Origin: an uncultured Flavobacteriales bacterium
Lineage (GTDB): Bacteria; Bacteroidota; Bacteroidia; Flavobacteriales_E; Vicingaceae
Direction of reading: 5' to 3'
Assembly: GCA_905479915.1 (NCBI GenBank)
Contig: CAJQOH010000015.1
Coordinates: forward strand, 62,001-126,000
Length of the DNA stretch: 64,000 nucleotides
Both the position numbers and the translations under genes were made by a program. Within the stretch, counting starts at the first letter, position 1. Each line of letters begins with the position of its first letter. Below the pieces are notes generated by a model. That model did no database searches. It was not told where the DNA came from and saw nothing but the letters and a program-made list of their open reading frames with translations. Positions 1 to 10,384 of this stretch are shown here, piece by piece.

Positions 1-286
1 CGTTTCCTTTAACAGTTACGCTAACTTCAATCGGATCAAACCCCAAAGAAGTAACGGATAACGCATACGTTCCTGCAGGAACCTTACTAATAGAATAAAA
101 TCCATTTACATCAGTTGCTGCCCCCATAGTGGTACCTTTTAAAAATACGGTTGCACCAATTTCAGCTTCACCTGTTTTATCATTGTAGATAAACCCTCTT
201 ACAATACCTTTTTGAGCAATAGTATTCATGCTAAGCAATAGGGTAAAAAGAATAAGTAAAAAGCTATTTAATTTTAATCTATTCAT
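1..286 (-). CDS. TonB-dependent receptor-like protein, N-terminal fragment (partial)
   Basis: The start codon is at 286 and the gene runs off the left edge, so only about 95 residues are visible. They begin with a signal peptide (MNRLKLNSF, a hydrophobic stretch, then NTIAQ). A carboxypeptidase-regulatory-like Ig fold follows, with the typical features IGATVFLKGT, TDVNGFYSISKVPAGTYAL and SVTSLGF. In Bacteroidota this N-terminal domain usually precedes a plug and beta-barrel of a TonB-dependent outer-membrane receptor, but other outer-membrane proteins carry it too. The barrel lies outside the window, so the receptor assignment is an inference. Confidence 0.75.
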   Translation of the reverse strand, partial: MNRLKLNSFLLILFTLLLSMNTIAQKGIVRGFIYNDKTGEAEIGATVFLKGTTMGAATDVNGFYSISKVPAGTYALSVTSLGFDPIEVSVTVKGN

Positions 287-305
287 GTTTTTTTCTTTAG
301 GCGTG

Positions 306-313
306 CAAAGTTA
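306..313 (-). promoter_or_regulatory. Candidate -7 promoter box (TAACTTTG) for the TonB-receptor-like gene
   Basis: On the minus strand TAACTTTG fits the Bacteroidota -7 consensus TAnnTTTG and lies about 20 bases before the start codon at 286. No clear TTTG -33 element is visible at the usual 19-base spacing, so this is a partial match. Confidence 0.4.
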
Positions 314-411
314 TAAAAATACTTTAGATGTTTGAACAGCAAATGTAGCTATTCAGTATCTTTTTTTCGCTACCGTTTATCAGTTATACAAACCGATGAT
401 TAAACAATTTT

Positions 412-3400
412 TTAAAGATTCTTTCTTTTCGATTTTTTTCGGAATCGGTCAAATAGATTTTGCCAAAACTCTCGGTTTGTATCATACTCTTCTTTATATG
501 ACAAACCAAGTCCCTGAGTATATGCGCTACCCGTTTCTTCTAATGAAAATTGATTGGAATTATTAAATGCTTTTAATCTCAGTTTTCCATCTTTAGTTAT
601 TTTATACTCTATAGAAATATCTCCTATCAAATTATTGGTATTCTGAGCTTCAGTTGATACTTCATCTTTATCAGAATATCCTAAATTCCCATCTAATATT
701 AAACGATCATTAAAGAACTGAGTTGATAATGCAAGCTCATACTCTTCATTTGAAAGTTCATCTCCTGGTCTATAATTAAATCCTAAATCGAAATCATTAC
801 TAATTTTTGACAGCATATTACTCAGTTGATTGGAAAGCAACTCACTAGATGTTGTTTTACCTGCATTTGCTGTACCATATGTTGATTTTCCTCCTGGAGG
901 AGGCAGAAAAGAATTCAATACCAATAAAGAAAACACTTGCTTGTTTAACTCATGTACGTTTTCTTCTTTATCACTTACATACAATACACTTCTCACCTTA
1001 CTCTTTGTATCTTCATCTGCTGTAGGTAACGCAATATCAAAATTAATATCTGGAGTCATCATAGAGTTCTTCATGTTTAATTTTAGATCAACAGGAATTC
1101 TCTTTTTATACACATTACTTGTATCTACATTTACCAACAAATCATTCAACCTTGCTCTTAAACGATATACTGCTGTTAAATCAATCTCAGCATCATACGG
1201 ACTTCCTGACCATGTAATGGTTCCTCCCTCTTCCAAATCAAACCTCTTATTAATAACATTTTGCAAGGTAAATAAGTAATCTCCATCCTTCACCACATAG
1301 TTTCCATACATGTTTAATTCTCCATCTTCATTAATCTTAAGGTTAATATTTCCGCTCCCTTTACTCCTCATCACATCACCAATCTGCTCATCAAATATCA
1401 ACCGAATCTGTGCATCAGGTGTTACATCTAAATCAAAATTCATTTCAATATTAGATAGATCTACATCTTTTTCTATAACCACCTCCGTAGTATCATGAGA
1501 TATAAATTCTATAAAATTATTTTCAACTAAATCTACTTCATCTGTTAATGGAATATTTAATGTTGTGTTTTCTTCAGTTTTAACTTTAACATCTAACTTC
1601 AATTGTTTATCATAACTACTAATATCTACAAGACCAGTAACATAAGCCTCTCCATAATAAATACTATTATCCTTCTCTGTTGTATTTAATGCTAAAAAAT
1701 TAGCAACATCCAACCCAACATCAACACTCCAGTCTGTAAACCAATCATGATAAACTGTACCATTAGCAATTGCAACATTATTTTTCTTATCAAGAAACGA
1801 CACATTATCAAAGCTGATCATATCTGGGGCTATATTAACATTACACAAATTAGTTCTATAGGTTGCATTCAGATATAACACTTTAAAAGAAGTGTTTTGC
1901 AACGTTAATTTCCCATTCAATCTAGGCTCCTTAAATGTTCCATTTAAAGAAACTTTAGCATTTGCTTTACCGTTTAAATCTCCTATAAATTCTTTGGTAT
2001 AAGCATCAAACATATTCAGTTCTGTTTGATACAACTCTAATGTTAAATCTAAATTTTCATCTTCTTTATAAGGATAATAATTCCCCTCAAAAAGGATAGT
2101 AGGAATATGATCCCTATAAAACTTACCATCTAGTTTGAGTGACTCTTGTAAAGGACTCCATACTGATTGTAAACTCCCCTTACCAATTAATTGATCATTC
2201 ACCCTAAATTTATCAAATTCTAAATTAGATGTATATATCAATTCATCCTGTTCTTTTTTAACTGAAGCAACACCATTAACAATACCTTCTAAACTAATCA
2301 CCTCTTCAGGAATCAAACGTTTAAAAGTTAATAGATTTAACGCTTTAAACAAAACATCTACTTGATCATTTGGATTATTTGAAAGCTTCCCGTCTATTAG
2401 AAGACTTTGTGTTTTAGAATGTATCATTAGTCCTTTAACTAAAATGTTTCCCGTATCAAGACTAACCTCATTATAAGGTTTTACCTCCCACAAAGTGTCA
2501 GAAACATAAGCATAGGAATCTATTAACTTATTCGATATATGATTGTAGCTATTAAAAGAACTTGAAACAGTTATATCTGCCTCATTTTTTGAAATATCCC
2601 CTTCATTTTTCCAGTTAAGTGTTGTTAACATAGAATCTTGTTCTATAGTACTAGAGATATTAAAATTATCAATAAACAGACTATCATTTTGATAAATTTT
2701 ATCCGCATCAACAACAATAGTTAAATCATTCTCATTGGCCTGTCCATCAAATTTAAAAAGTCGAACCTCTGTTCCATAAAAATCCATAAAAGGTGAATTC
2801 CCAACAATACTTAGATGATGGTTTTTAGAATCATATTCTCCATGGACTATTGTATGATCACTCATTTTAATGCCATTTAACAAAACCTTAGATACCAACT
2901 CACTGTTGTGAAATTCAACATTAAATAGGAGGTCGTTGGAAAGATTAACTACTTCATGAGTTTCATCAATTTGGGAAGGGACATACCTTATAAAAAATTG
3001 ATCAACATACCTACCTATTTCTTTAAACTTAAACTTCCCTTCCATCGTTGCATCAAGCAAATCTGAGGTTACCGTAATTTTTCTTTGTTCATCATTAAAG
3101 GTGGAGTTGATCAAAATATTGTTAACCTTAATTGAATCCAACTTATCATTATAGCGCGAGTTTGTAAATTCAACCTCACCTGCAAGATCATCTATATTGT
3201 TTCCTTTGAGGTTTACTTTTAGTTCTGTAGAGAATCTTGTTTTCAGTTTTTTAGTACTCTCTACTAGATTCAATTTGGCAAGTTTTGCATTTTCAATAGT
3301 TGATACAAATTGAATTTCTGGAGTTTCCTTACTAAAGTCTACATTCCCATCAAAATCAAAAGAAATATTCTCATCCTTTACAGCCAAGAAACCTTCAAAA

Positions 3401-4821
3401 ACTTGATTTTGAAATTTCCCTTTCACATCAACATTATTGTACTCATAATCCTTAATTACAACTTGCTCTATAATCCCTGATAAATTTGCATCTAAATCTT
3501 CTTTAGAAAAACCTTTCCCATCAATATTTACATTCATTGTAATATCTCCTAGATCCTTTCTCATTTCTAAAAACTTACCCAATTCAAAATGATTGGATAT
3601 TAAAGTCCCTTTATAGTAAGATTCTTTATTTTTTAATTTCAAAGACATATCAGTAGTTAAGTTCCCTAAACTTGTTTTAACTTTCCCATAGGCCACAAAA
3701 TCATGATAAAACCCAGTGAAATTTCCTTTAAATTTTATTGTTCCTAAATGCCTAAAGTTATCTGGTAACTGAACAAATGTTTCCTTAACAAAAGGGTACA
3801 ATGGAATAGATTCTAATCTTTCTTTGGAAGTAAGTAATTCTTCTACTTTAACATGCATAAACATATCTTCTGCACTTGGCAAACCTGATATATCAGCATT
3901 CCCCTTAAAGCGCGTACCATCATCAAATATCATCGCAAGTTTCCTACCTTTCATATTGCTAATCTCGCCTTTTATCTCACCCTCAAAGACTAACGATTTA
4001 TCTAAGCAGTTTAATGCCGGAGCAAAGAAACATATATCTCTAAAATGAACTTTAGTTGAATTAAAATAAGATTGAATTCTAACATCTTCTACAAAGTTTG
4101 AAAGATCCTTATAAGTATTAGTTAAAAAAGTAACATGACCATCAATATCCGAATAAGGTGTTTTTACTTTAAGATCTTGTGCAATGATACCTGATGGACT
4201 AACATTTGCTTTAGCCGAGAAATCATCCACTTGAAAGCCACTTTTTTCAAAAAATTTTAAACGATCAATTCTGCAATCTATCCCTTTATTAATCAAACTT
4301 ATTTCACTTAATGATAAATCTAAATAAGTTACTGAAACATGTTTATAATCAACTCCCGCTATTTTTTCTTCATAGTTATAATTATCATAATCAAACCTTA
4401 TCTTATCGAGGTTAACATTATTTAAAGCAAACACCCAATCACTTTTTGTGGTATCACTTGAAGCAAAGTGATTGATAATAAAACTAAGGTTATTTCGATC
4501 TTCATCTTTATACTTTTGTAGGTTAAAAAAGGCCCTACTCAAACTAACATCATCTAATATTATTTTTTTCTCCTTAAGAGAAAATTCTTTTATTCCAACC
4601 TCTAATTGTTGAGCATATAATAGCGTATCTTGATGTAAATCTTCTATATATAAATCATGAATAATTACTTCATTAAAAAAAGAAACATCAATACTACCTA
4701 CAGTAATTTTTGTTTCTAATTTTTTAGCAAGTGAATTTAGATACTGCCTAATTAAAGTGGTTTGAAAGGAAGAATTATAAGACGCCAAAGAACTTAATCC
4801 TGCTATAATAAACAGAAACAA
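412..4821 (-). CDS. tamB: Translocation/assembly module TamB-like protein
   Basis: A very large inner-membrane-anchored periplasmic protein (1469 residues from the TTG at 4821). It has one N-terminal hydrophobic anchor followed by a long beta-rich AsmA/TamB-type body of repeated short strands. The C-terminal part (about residues 1050-1420) is the conserved TamB (DUF490) domain, recognisable in GGTITWSGSPYDAEIDLTAVY. TamB-family proteins form a hydrophobic groove across the periplasm and serve outer-membrane protein or lipid delivery. The gene is divergent from tsaD. The start is uncertain: no ATG exists between the upstream in-frame stop and the hydrophobic anchor, and the codons just upstream (KKRKKILIVLL) read like the positive end of the anchor. 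An ATT at 4855-4857 would give a typical N-terminus, whereas the TTG at 4821 omits the basic residues. Confidence 0.9.
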   Translation of the reverse strand: MFLFIIAGLSSLASYNSSFQTTLIRQYLNSLAKKLETKITVGSIDVSFFNEVIIHDLYIEDLHQDTLLYAQQLEVGIKEFSLKEKKIILDDVSLSRAFFNLQKYKDEDRNNLSFIINHFASSDTTKSDWVFALNNVNLDKIRFDYDNYNYEEKIAGVDYKHVSVTYLDLSLSEISLINKGIDCRIDRLKFFEKSGFQVDDFSAKANVSPSGIIAQDLKVKTPYSDIDGHVTFLTNTYKDLSNFVEDVRIQSYFNSTKVHFRDICFFAPALNCLDKSLVFEGEIKGEISNMKGRKLAMIFDDGTRFKGNADISGLPSAEDMFMHVKVEELLTSKERLESIPLYPFVKETFVQLPDNFRHLGTIKFKGNFTGFYHDFVAYGKVKTSLGNLTTDMSLKLKNKESYYKGTLISNHFELGKFLEMRKDLGDITMNVNIDGKGFSKEDLDANLSGIIEQVVIKDYEYNNVDVKGKFQNQVFEGFLAVKDENISFDFDGNVDFSKETPEIQFVSTIENAKLAKLNLVESTKKLKTRFSTELKVNLKGNNIDDLAGEVEFTNSRYNDKLDSIKVNNILINSTFNDEQRKITVTSDLLDATMEGKFKFKEIGRYVDQFFIRYVPSQIDETHEVVNLSNDLLFNVEFHNSELVSKVLLNGIKMSDHTIVHGEYDSKNHHLSIVGNSPFMDFYGTEVRLFKFDGQANENDLTIVVDADKIYQNDSLFIDNFNISSTIEQDSMLTTLNWKNEGDISKNEADITVSSSFNSYNHISNKLIDSYAYVSDTLWEVKPYNEVSLDTGNILVKGLMIHSKTQSLLIDGKLSNNPNDQVDVLFKALNLLTFKRLIPEEVISLEGIVNGVASVKKEQDELIYTSNLEFDKFRVNDQLIGKGSLQSVWSPLQESLKLDGKFYRDHIPTILFEGNYYPYKEDENLDLTLELYQTELNMFDAYTKEFIGDLNGKANAKVSLNGTFKEPRLNGKLTLQNTSFKVLYLNATYRTNLCNVNIAPDMISFDNVSFLDKKNNVAIANGTVYHDWFTDWSVDVGLDVANFLALNTTEKDNSIYYGEAYVTGLVDISSYDKQLKLDVKVKTEENTTLNIPLTDEVDLVENNFIEFISHDTTEVVIEKDVDLSNIEMNFDLDVTPDAQIRLIFDEQIGDVMRSKGSGNINLKINEDGELNMYGNYVVKDGDYLFTLQNVINKRFDLEEGGTITWSGSPYDAEIDLTAVYRLRARLNDLLVNVDTSNVYKKRIPVDLKLNMKNSMMTPDINFDIALPTADEDTKSKVRSVLYVSDKEENVHELNKQVFSLLVLNSFLPPPGGKSTYGTANAGKTTSSELLSNQLSNMLSKISNDFDLGFNYRPGDELSNEEYELALSTQFFNDRLILDGNLGYSDKDEVSTEAQNTNNLIGDISIEYKITKDGKLRLKAFNNSNQFSLEETGSAYTQGLGLSYKEEYDTNREFWQNLFDRFRKKSKRKNL

Positions 4822-4856
4822 TAATAAGACGATTAATATTTTCTTTCTTTTTTTAA

Positions 4857-4864
4857 TAGTTTTG
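4857..4864 (+). promoter_or_regulatory. Candidate -7 promoter box (TAGTTTTG) for tsaD
   Basis: TAGTTTTG matches TAnnTTTG and lies 35 bases before the tsaD ATG. It overlaps the upstream codons of the divergent tamB gene. No convincing -33 TTTG is present. Confidence 0.4.
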
Positions 4865-4899
4865 CTTCTTAGTAATCTAATCTGGTAAAATTAAGCTTA

Positions 4900-5922
4900 A
4901 TGCAGCAATCCCCCATAATTATTTTAGGTATTGAGTCATCATGTGATGATACTTCTGCAGCCATCTTAAAAGATGGCAAAATCCTTGCCAATATAGTAGC
5001 CAATCAAGATGTTCATGAAGCTTACGGAGGGGTTGTACCTGAACTAGCTTCTAGAGCTCACCAACAGAACATCATACCAACTGTTGATAAAGCAATTAAA
5101 AAAGCAGGAATTTCAAAAGAAGATATTTCAGCAATAGCTTTTACTAATGGCCCAGGATTATTAGGTTCTTTACTAGTTGGAAGTTCATTCTCTAAAGCTT
5201 TTGCTTTAGCTATGAAAATTCCCCTTATTGAGGTAAACCATATGCATGGACATATTTTAGCTCATTTTATTGAAGAGATTGATGGAACCAAAAATCATCC
5301 AGATTTTCCTTTTTTATGTTTAACTGTGAGTGGCGGTCATACACAAATAGTAAAGATTACGGATCATTTTAAAATGGAAATTTTAGGTGAAACAATTGAT
5401 GATGCTGCCGGAGAAGCTTTTGATAAAGTAGCAAAGATGCTCAATCTTCCTTATCCGGGTGGCCCCATTTTAGATAAAAAAGCCCAATTAGGAAACCCCA
5501 ATCGTTTTAAATTTACGCACCCGAAAGTACCAGGACTAAACTATAGCTTTAGTGGTTTAAAAACTTCAGTTCTCTATTTTTTAAAAAAAGAACTCCAAAA
5601 AGATGAGAACTTTATTATTGACAACATCAATGACATTTGTGCTTCTGTTCAAAAAACAATTGTAGATATTTTACTAATAGAACTTAAAAAAGCCATAAAA
5701 GAAACTGGAATCAAGGAAATTGCTATTGCTGGAGGAGTTTCTGCTAATTCGGAACTAAGAAAAAGATTGGCATCTTTTAATAAAGATTACAACGTGTATA
5801 TTCCAAAATTTGAATACTGTACAGATAATGCAGCTATGATTGCTATTACTGGTCACTACAAGTTTTTACAGCAGGATTTTACACATCAAAGCATTGCTCC
5901 TAGCGCAAGAATGAAAGTTTAA
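4900..5922 (+). CDS. tsaD: tRNA N6-adenosine threonylcarbamoyltransferase TsaD
   Basis: This enzyme transfers the threonylcarbamoyl group from threonylcarbamoyl-AMP to A37 of ANN-decoding tRNAs (t6A synthesis), together with TsaB and TsaE. The 340-residue length is normal. Visible signatures are the N-terminal ASKHA-fold motif GIESSCDDTSAA (about residues 10-21), the metal-binding HxxxH (H114 and H118 in NHMHGHILAH), LTVSGGHTQIV, and the C-terminal IAGGVSANSELR and EYCTDNAAMIA. It is a cytoplasmic protein. Divergent orientation to tamB is, from general knowledge, common in Bacteroidota. The start at 4900 places the glycine-rich motif at the expected distance. Confidence 0.97.
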   Translation: MQQSPIIILGIESSCDDTSAAILKDGKILANIVANQDVHEAYGGVVPELASRAHQQNIIPTVDKAIKKAGISKEDISAIAFTNGPGLLGSLLVGSSFSKAFALAMKIPLIEVNHMHGHILAHFIEEIDGTKNHPDFPFLCLTVSGGHTQIVKITDHFKMEILGETIDDAAGEAFDKVAKMLNLPYPGGPILDKKAQLGNPNRFKFTHPKVPGLNYSFSGLKTSVLYFLKKELQKDENFIIDNINDICASVQKTIVDILLIELKKAIKETGIKEIAIAGGVSANSELRKRLASFNKDYNVYIPKFEYCTDNAAMIAITGHYKFLQQDFTHQSIAPSARMKV

Positions 5923-6020
5923 GTACTTATCTCTGATAACTTGTTGTGAGGAAAAGAAATTCTGAGTATTTTACGTCATAATTAATCCCTAATGGATAAA
6001 ACTCGTTAAGTAGTAGAGAA

Positions 6021-7589
6021 ATGAAACGATCTGAGCACCTTTTTCAATTAATAAAATCTTTATCTAAATCAGAAAAACGAAGTTTTAAACTTTTTGCTAA
6101 TCGCCACACCATTGGCGATAAGAATAATTACATCGAACTATTTAATGCTATAGAAAAACAAACGGTTTATGATGAAACACAAATTATAAAGAAAATAAAA
6201 GATCAAAAATTAGTCAATAACATCTCCTCAATAAAAGTTCAATTGTACAATCTTATCCTTAAAAGTTTAAGACAGTTTAATTCTGGTGATAAAGCTTCTT
6301 ATGAAATAAGAATGTACATGGATTATATTGATCTTCTTTTTGAAAAAGGACTTTACAATCAATGTAAGAAAATACTTAAAAAAGCACAGGAACTAGCTTA
6401 CAAATACCGTTTATACAACACAATTGATGCTTTGTCTATTTATGAATATGAAATATCCCTAAAGGAGGCAAATTATGATGATATCGAAAATTACATCAGC
6501 TCAACTTTTCCTGAAGTTAAACGAATTAGAAAAATAAATGAAATGTTAGCTGAATATGAATATTTATTGGCTAGCATTAAACTTTTGGTTTTAAAAAGTA
6601 ATCGAACTGGTAAAACACTAGATAAAAGCAATTTTGAAGAGCTGATGAAACATGAGTACTTATCAGGAGATCCAAAAAAGCAACCTCATAGATGTCAAAT
6701 AGATTTTCATGTAATATGGGGATACTACCAGTACATCATGTCGAACAAGGAAAAAACCTATTTTCATCGAAAAAAAGTACTCGAATTATTAGAAGAAGAA
6801 CCTAATGAAATTATAGAGCATCCAAAATTATGGATACACAATGCTCGTTTACTTTTAATTGCTTTAGGTCACTTTAAAATGTATGATGAGTTTAATAGAG
6901 AACAGAAAAAAATCAAACAATTTACTGATCAAATATCTTCAGCTAAGAAGACAGAAAATTTAAATGCTGAAATATATACCACCATATACAATACTAAGCT
7001 AGATTTCGATATTGATAGAGGCTTCTTTAAAGAAAGTGCTGCTTATGCTGATGAAGCTTCAAAATTATTTAACAACTATGCAAACCTATTGGACCTTAAT
7101 TCTAAAATGGTATTATACTTTAATTATAGTTATGCCTATTTTGGAAATGGTGAGTATAAAAAAGCGCTTAACTGGATTAACAAATTAATCAATAATAATT
7201 ATGGGAATGTCAGAATGGATTTACAATGCATGTCTAGAATAATCAATATTGCAATTCATTATGAACTCGGAAACTATGATTTAATTCCATCTTTAGTTAG
7301 ATCTAGTAATCGATTCTTAACTAAAGTAGATCGAAAATTTAAAGCAGAAACTTCCTTTCTAAAGTTTGCTAATAAAAATCTAAGCGAAGAGTTCAGCCCT
7401 AAAATGCATATGAATTTTCAAAAAGAAATTGACTCACTAACTGACATTACTAAAGATTCCTTTGAACAAAAGATTATTGAATACTTTGATCTTATCAGCT
7501 GGTTAAAAACAAAAACTGAGAATAGAACAATGGAAGAAATTATTAGTGGAAAAACAATTAAAGAAAAACTAAGTAGAGGGATCCTGTAA
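6021..7589 (+). CDS. Conserved alpha-helical protein of unknown function, TPR-like
   Basis: A 522-residue, lysine-rich, mostly helical protein without signal peptide or membrane segment. The opening residues MKRSEHLFQLIKSLSKSEKR are typical of a Bacteroidota hypothetical family that I recognise but cannot assign a function. The region around residues 360-390 (YAYFGNGEYKKALNWINKL) looks like a tetratricopeptide-type helix pair, suggesting a protein-protein interaction scaffold. It stands alone between tsaD and the convergent mutS, with only three bases between its stop and the mutS stop. No catalytic motif was seen. Confidence 0.8.
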   Translation: MKRSEHLFQLIKSLSKSEKRSFKLFANRHTIGDKNNYIELFNAIEKQTVYDETQIIKKIKDQKLVNNISSIKVQLYNLILKSLRQFNSGDKASYEIRMYMDYIDLLFEKGLYNQCKKILKKAQELAYKYRLYNTIDALSIYEYEISLKEANYDDIENYISSTFPEVKRIRKINEMLAEYEYLLASIKLLVLKSNRTGKTLDKSNFEELMKHEYLSGDPKKQPHRCQIDFHVIWGYYQYIMSNKEKTYFHRKKVLELLEEEPNEIIEHPKLWIHNARLLLIALGHFKMYDEFNREQKKIKQFTDQISSAKKTENLNAEIYTTIYNTKLDFDIDRGFFKESAAYADEASKLFNNYANLLDLNSKMVLYFNYSYAYFGNGEYKKALNWINKLINNNYGNVRMDLQCMSRIINIAIHYELGNYDLIPSLVRSSNRFLTKVDRKFKAETSFLKFANKNLSEEFSPKMHMNFQKEIDSLTDITKDSFEQKIIEYFDLISWLKTKTENRTMEEIISGKTIKEKLSRGIL

Positions 7590-7592
7590 AGA

Positions 7593-10199
7593 TTATCCTC
7601 CTACCACTTTTTTAATCTCATTCAATTTCATCAATGCCTCAACAGGAGTTAACGTATTAATATCTATATTAATTAACTCTTCTTTTACCTGTTCTAAAGT
7701 AGGATCATCTAACTGGAAAAAGCTTAACTGCATCTCATCCATATCAATTTCAGTTTTCACTTTTTTGGCAGAACTAGTACCTACATGAGAGTTTTCTAAT
7801 TGTTTTAAAACTTCATTCGCTCTTCCTATCATTTTATTGGGCATACCAGCCATCTTAGCTACATGAATTCCAAAACTATGATTACTACCCCCTTGAACCA
7901 ATTTCCTTAAAAAGATAATTTTATTCTTTACCTCTTTAACAGAAACATTGTAATTTTTAATTCGCTTAAACACATTGGTCATATCATTTAATTCATGATA
8001 ATGAGTTGCAAATAATGTTTTTGCTTTTGCCTTCGGAAACTCATGCAAATACTCTGCAATACTCCAAGCAATAGAAATACCATCATATGTACTTGTTCCT
8101 CTACCAATCTCATCCAATAGAATTAAACTCCTATCTGATAAATTATTTAAGATACTTGCTGTTTCATTCATTTCTACCATAAAAGTAGATTCTCCTTGTG
8201 ATATATTATCTGATGCTCCTACTCTAGTAAAAATTTTATCTACCACTCCTATTTTAGCACTTTTAGCAGGAACAAAACATCCAATCTGAGCCAACAAAGT
8301 AATTAATGCCGTTTGCCTTAAAAGAGCCGATTTACCACTCATATTAGGACCAGTAATCATTATTATTTGCTGAGTCTTATCATCTAAATAAACATCATTG
8401 GTAACATACTCTTCCCCAACTGTTAATTGTTGTTCAATAACAGGATGTCTTCCTTCTTTGATATCAATTGCTTTAGAAGCATTTATTTCTGGTCTAGTGT
8501 AATTGTATTTATTCGCTAAAGTTGAAAATGATAACAAACAATCTAATTGAGCAATTAAAGCAGCATTCAATTGAATAGGAACAATATAATCAGCCAATTC
8601 TAACACTAGATTATTAAATATTTGTGTTTCTAATTGTAATATTTTCTCATCAGCACCTAATATTTTAGACTCATATTCCTTAAGTTCTTCAGTGATGTAT
8701 CGTTCTGCTTGTGTTAATGTTTGTTTTCTATGCCACGTTTCAGGAACTTTATCCTTATGCGTATTTCTAACTTCTATATAATATCCAAACACATTGTTAA
8801 ATCCGATTTTTAAACTAGGAATTCCTGTGTTTTCTATTTCTCTTTCTTGAATTGAAACTAAAGCATTCTTTCCAGAATTTAAAATTTGGCGCAATTCATC
8901 CAACTCTTCTGAAACAGCATCTTTAACCACATTCCCTTTCTGTACGGCAACTGGAGGATCTTCCTGAATAATAGATTCTATTTTACCCTTAATCAATTCA
9001 CAAGGATTTAATCGTTCCCCCACTTTTTTAAGTGCTTCATTTTTAGAAGCACCACACAATTCCTTTATTGGCTTAATAACAGCTAAAGCTCTTTTTAATT
9101 GAACAACTTCTCTTGGATTTATTCTAGCGGTTGCCACTTTAGAAATTAAACGCTCTAAGTCTCCTATTTCATTAATATTAGATAAGACATCTATAGCTAA
9201 AGTTTCATTACTTACAAATTCACTTACAGCATCTAACCTATCATTAATTGGTTGAATATTTTTTAAAGGCAACGCAACCCATCGTTTAAGTAATCTAGAT
9301 CCCATAGGAGAAATAGTATGATCCAAAACATCTATTAATGTTTTGGCGTTCTCATGAGGAGAATAAATCAATTCTAGATTTCGAATGGTAAAACGATCCA
9401 ACCAAACATATCTATCTTCTTCAATTCTAGATATATTCGTAATATGTTTCGTTTTGTCATGTTGCGTATCTGACAGGTAATGCAATGCAGCTCCTGCAGC
9501 ACAAATAGCATGACTCAAATCATCCACACCAAAACCTTTTAAACTACTTGTTTCAAATTGCTTTTGAAGAATTTCATTTCCAAAGTCTTCAGTAAATGCC
9601 CAATCATCTAAACAAAAAGTATAAAATTGATTGCCAAAATGCTCTACAAACTGTTTCTGCTTATTCCGCTGAAACAATACTTCTCTTGGTTTGAATCCTG
9701 ATAATAACTTATCTATATATTCAACACTTCCTTCACCAACTAAAAACTCACCTGTTGAAACATCTAAAAAAGCAACACCACATTTCTTTTTATCAAAATG
9801 TATTGCCGCTAAAAAATTATTTGATTTATGATCTAGTATTTGATCATTTAACGTAACTCCAGGAGTAACCAATTCCGTTACACCTCTTTTTACAATTTTT
9901 TTCTCTTTACTTGGAGCTTCAAGTTGATCACAAATTGCGACACGCAATCCAGATCTAACCAATTTTGGCAAATAGGTATTTAAAGAATGATGAGGAAACC
10001 CTGCTAGCTCTAATTTTGATCCTCCATTATTTCGTGCAGTTAAAGTAATTCCTAAAATATTGGCAGCCTTCACAGCATCTTGACCAAAAGTTTCATAAAA
10101 ATCTCCAACTCTAAAGAGCAACATAGCATCAGGGTATTTTGCCTTAATACCATTATACTGCTTCATCAAAGGAGTTTCTTTATCTTTTGTCTTTGCCAA
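7593..10199 (-). CDS. mutS: DNA mismatch repair protein MutS
   Basis: MutS recognises mispaired bases and recruits MutL. The N-terminal mismatch-binding domain carries the Phe-x-Glu motif ([10 protein letters not shown], around residue 36). The core and clamp domains follow, then the ABC-type ATPase with Walker [11 protein letters not shown] near residue 616, signature [10 protein letters not shown] and Walker [13 protein letters not shown], and a short C-terminal dimerisation tail. Length (868 residues) is normal. There is no ATG upstream of the conserved ETPLMKQY segment, and the first ATG would cut it. The TTG at 10199 gives [11 protein letters not shown], the form expected of the family; another TTG lies two codons upstream at 10205. 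The gene is convergent with the preceding helical protein. Confidence 0.96.
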   Translation of the reverse strand: MAKTKDKETPLMKQYNGIKAKYPDAMLLFRVGDFYETFGQDAVKAANILGITLTARNNGGSKLELAGFPHHSLNTYLPKLVRSGLRVAICDQLEAPSKEKKIVKRGVTELVTPGVTLNDQILDHKSNNFLAAIHFDKKKCGVAFLDVSTGEFLVGEGSVEYIDKLLSGFKPREVLFQRNKQKQFVEHFGNQFYTFCLDDWAFTEDFGNEILQKQFETSSLKGFGVDDLSHAICAAGAALHYLSDTQHDKTKHITNISRIEEDRYVWLDRFTIRNLELIYSPHENAKTLIDVLDHTISPMGSRLLKRWVALPLKNIQPINDRLDAVSEFVSNETLAIDVLSNINEIGDLERLISKVATARINPREVVQLKRALAVIKPIKELCGASKNEALKKVGERLNPCELIKGKIESIIQEDPPVAVQKGNVVKDAVSEELDELRQILNSGKNALVSIQEREIENTGIPSLKIGFNNVFGYYIEVRNTHKDKVPETWHRKQTLTQAERYITEELKEYESKILGADEKILQLETQIFNNLVLELADYIVPIQLNAALIAQLDCLLSFSTLANKYNYTRPEINASKAIDIKEGRHPVIEQQLTVGEEYVTNDVYLDDKTQQIIMITGPNMSGKSALLRQTALITLLAQIGCFVPAKSAKIGVVDKIFTRVGASDNISQGESTFMVEMNETASILNNLSDRSLILLDEIGRGTSTYDGISIAWSIAEYLHEFPKAKAKTLFATHYHELNDMTNVFKRIKNYNVSVKEVKNKIIFLRKLVQGGSNHSFGIHVAKMAGMPNKMIGRANEVLKQLENSHVGTSSAKKVKTEIDMDEMQLSFFQLDDPTLEQVKEELINIDINTLTPVEALMKLNEIKKVVGG

Positions 10200-10317
10200 T
10201 TTCAAATTAAATTTTAGTACAACACAAACTTAAGTCTATGCTAAAAATTAGCTTTAAAAATGATGCTTTAGTTATAAACAGAAATGCTCTAATTGTTAAT
10301 AGAATAGTTAAAATTAT

Positions 10318-10325
10318 TAGTTTTG
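10318..10325 (+). promoter_or_regulatory. Candidate -7 promoter box (TAGTTTTG) for the SpoU methyltransferase
   Basis: TAGTTTTG matches TAnnTTTG and lies 59 bases before the ATG at 10385, in the 185-base gap between the divergent mutS and methyltransferase genes. A TTG about 22 bases upstream is a loose -33 candidate. The rest of the gap shows no gene. Confidence 0.3.
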
Positions 10326-10384
10326 ATTGATTGAATAAAAGAAAACTAAGCAGCATAATTCAATAACAAATAATAGATTCATAG

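Noticed and set aside
830-1279. A 149-codon plus-strand frame inside tamB
   Set aside because: It lies antisense to the well-supported tamB frame, and its product has no recognisable motif; it looks like a shadow.
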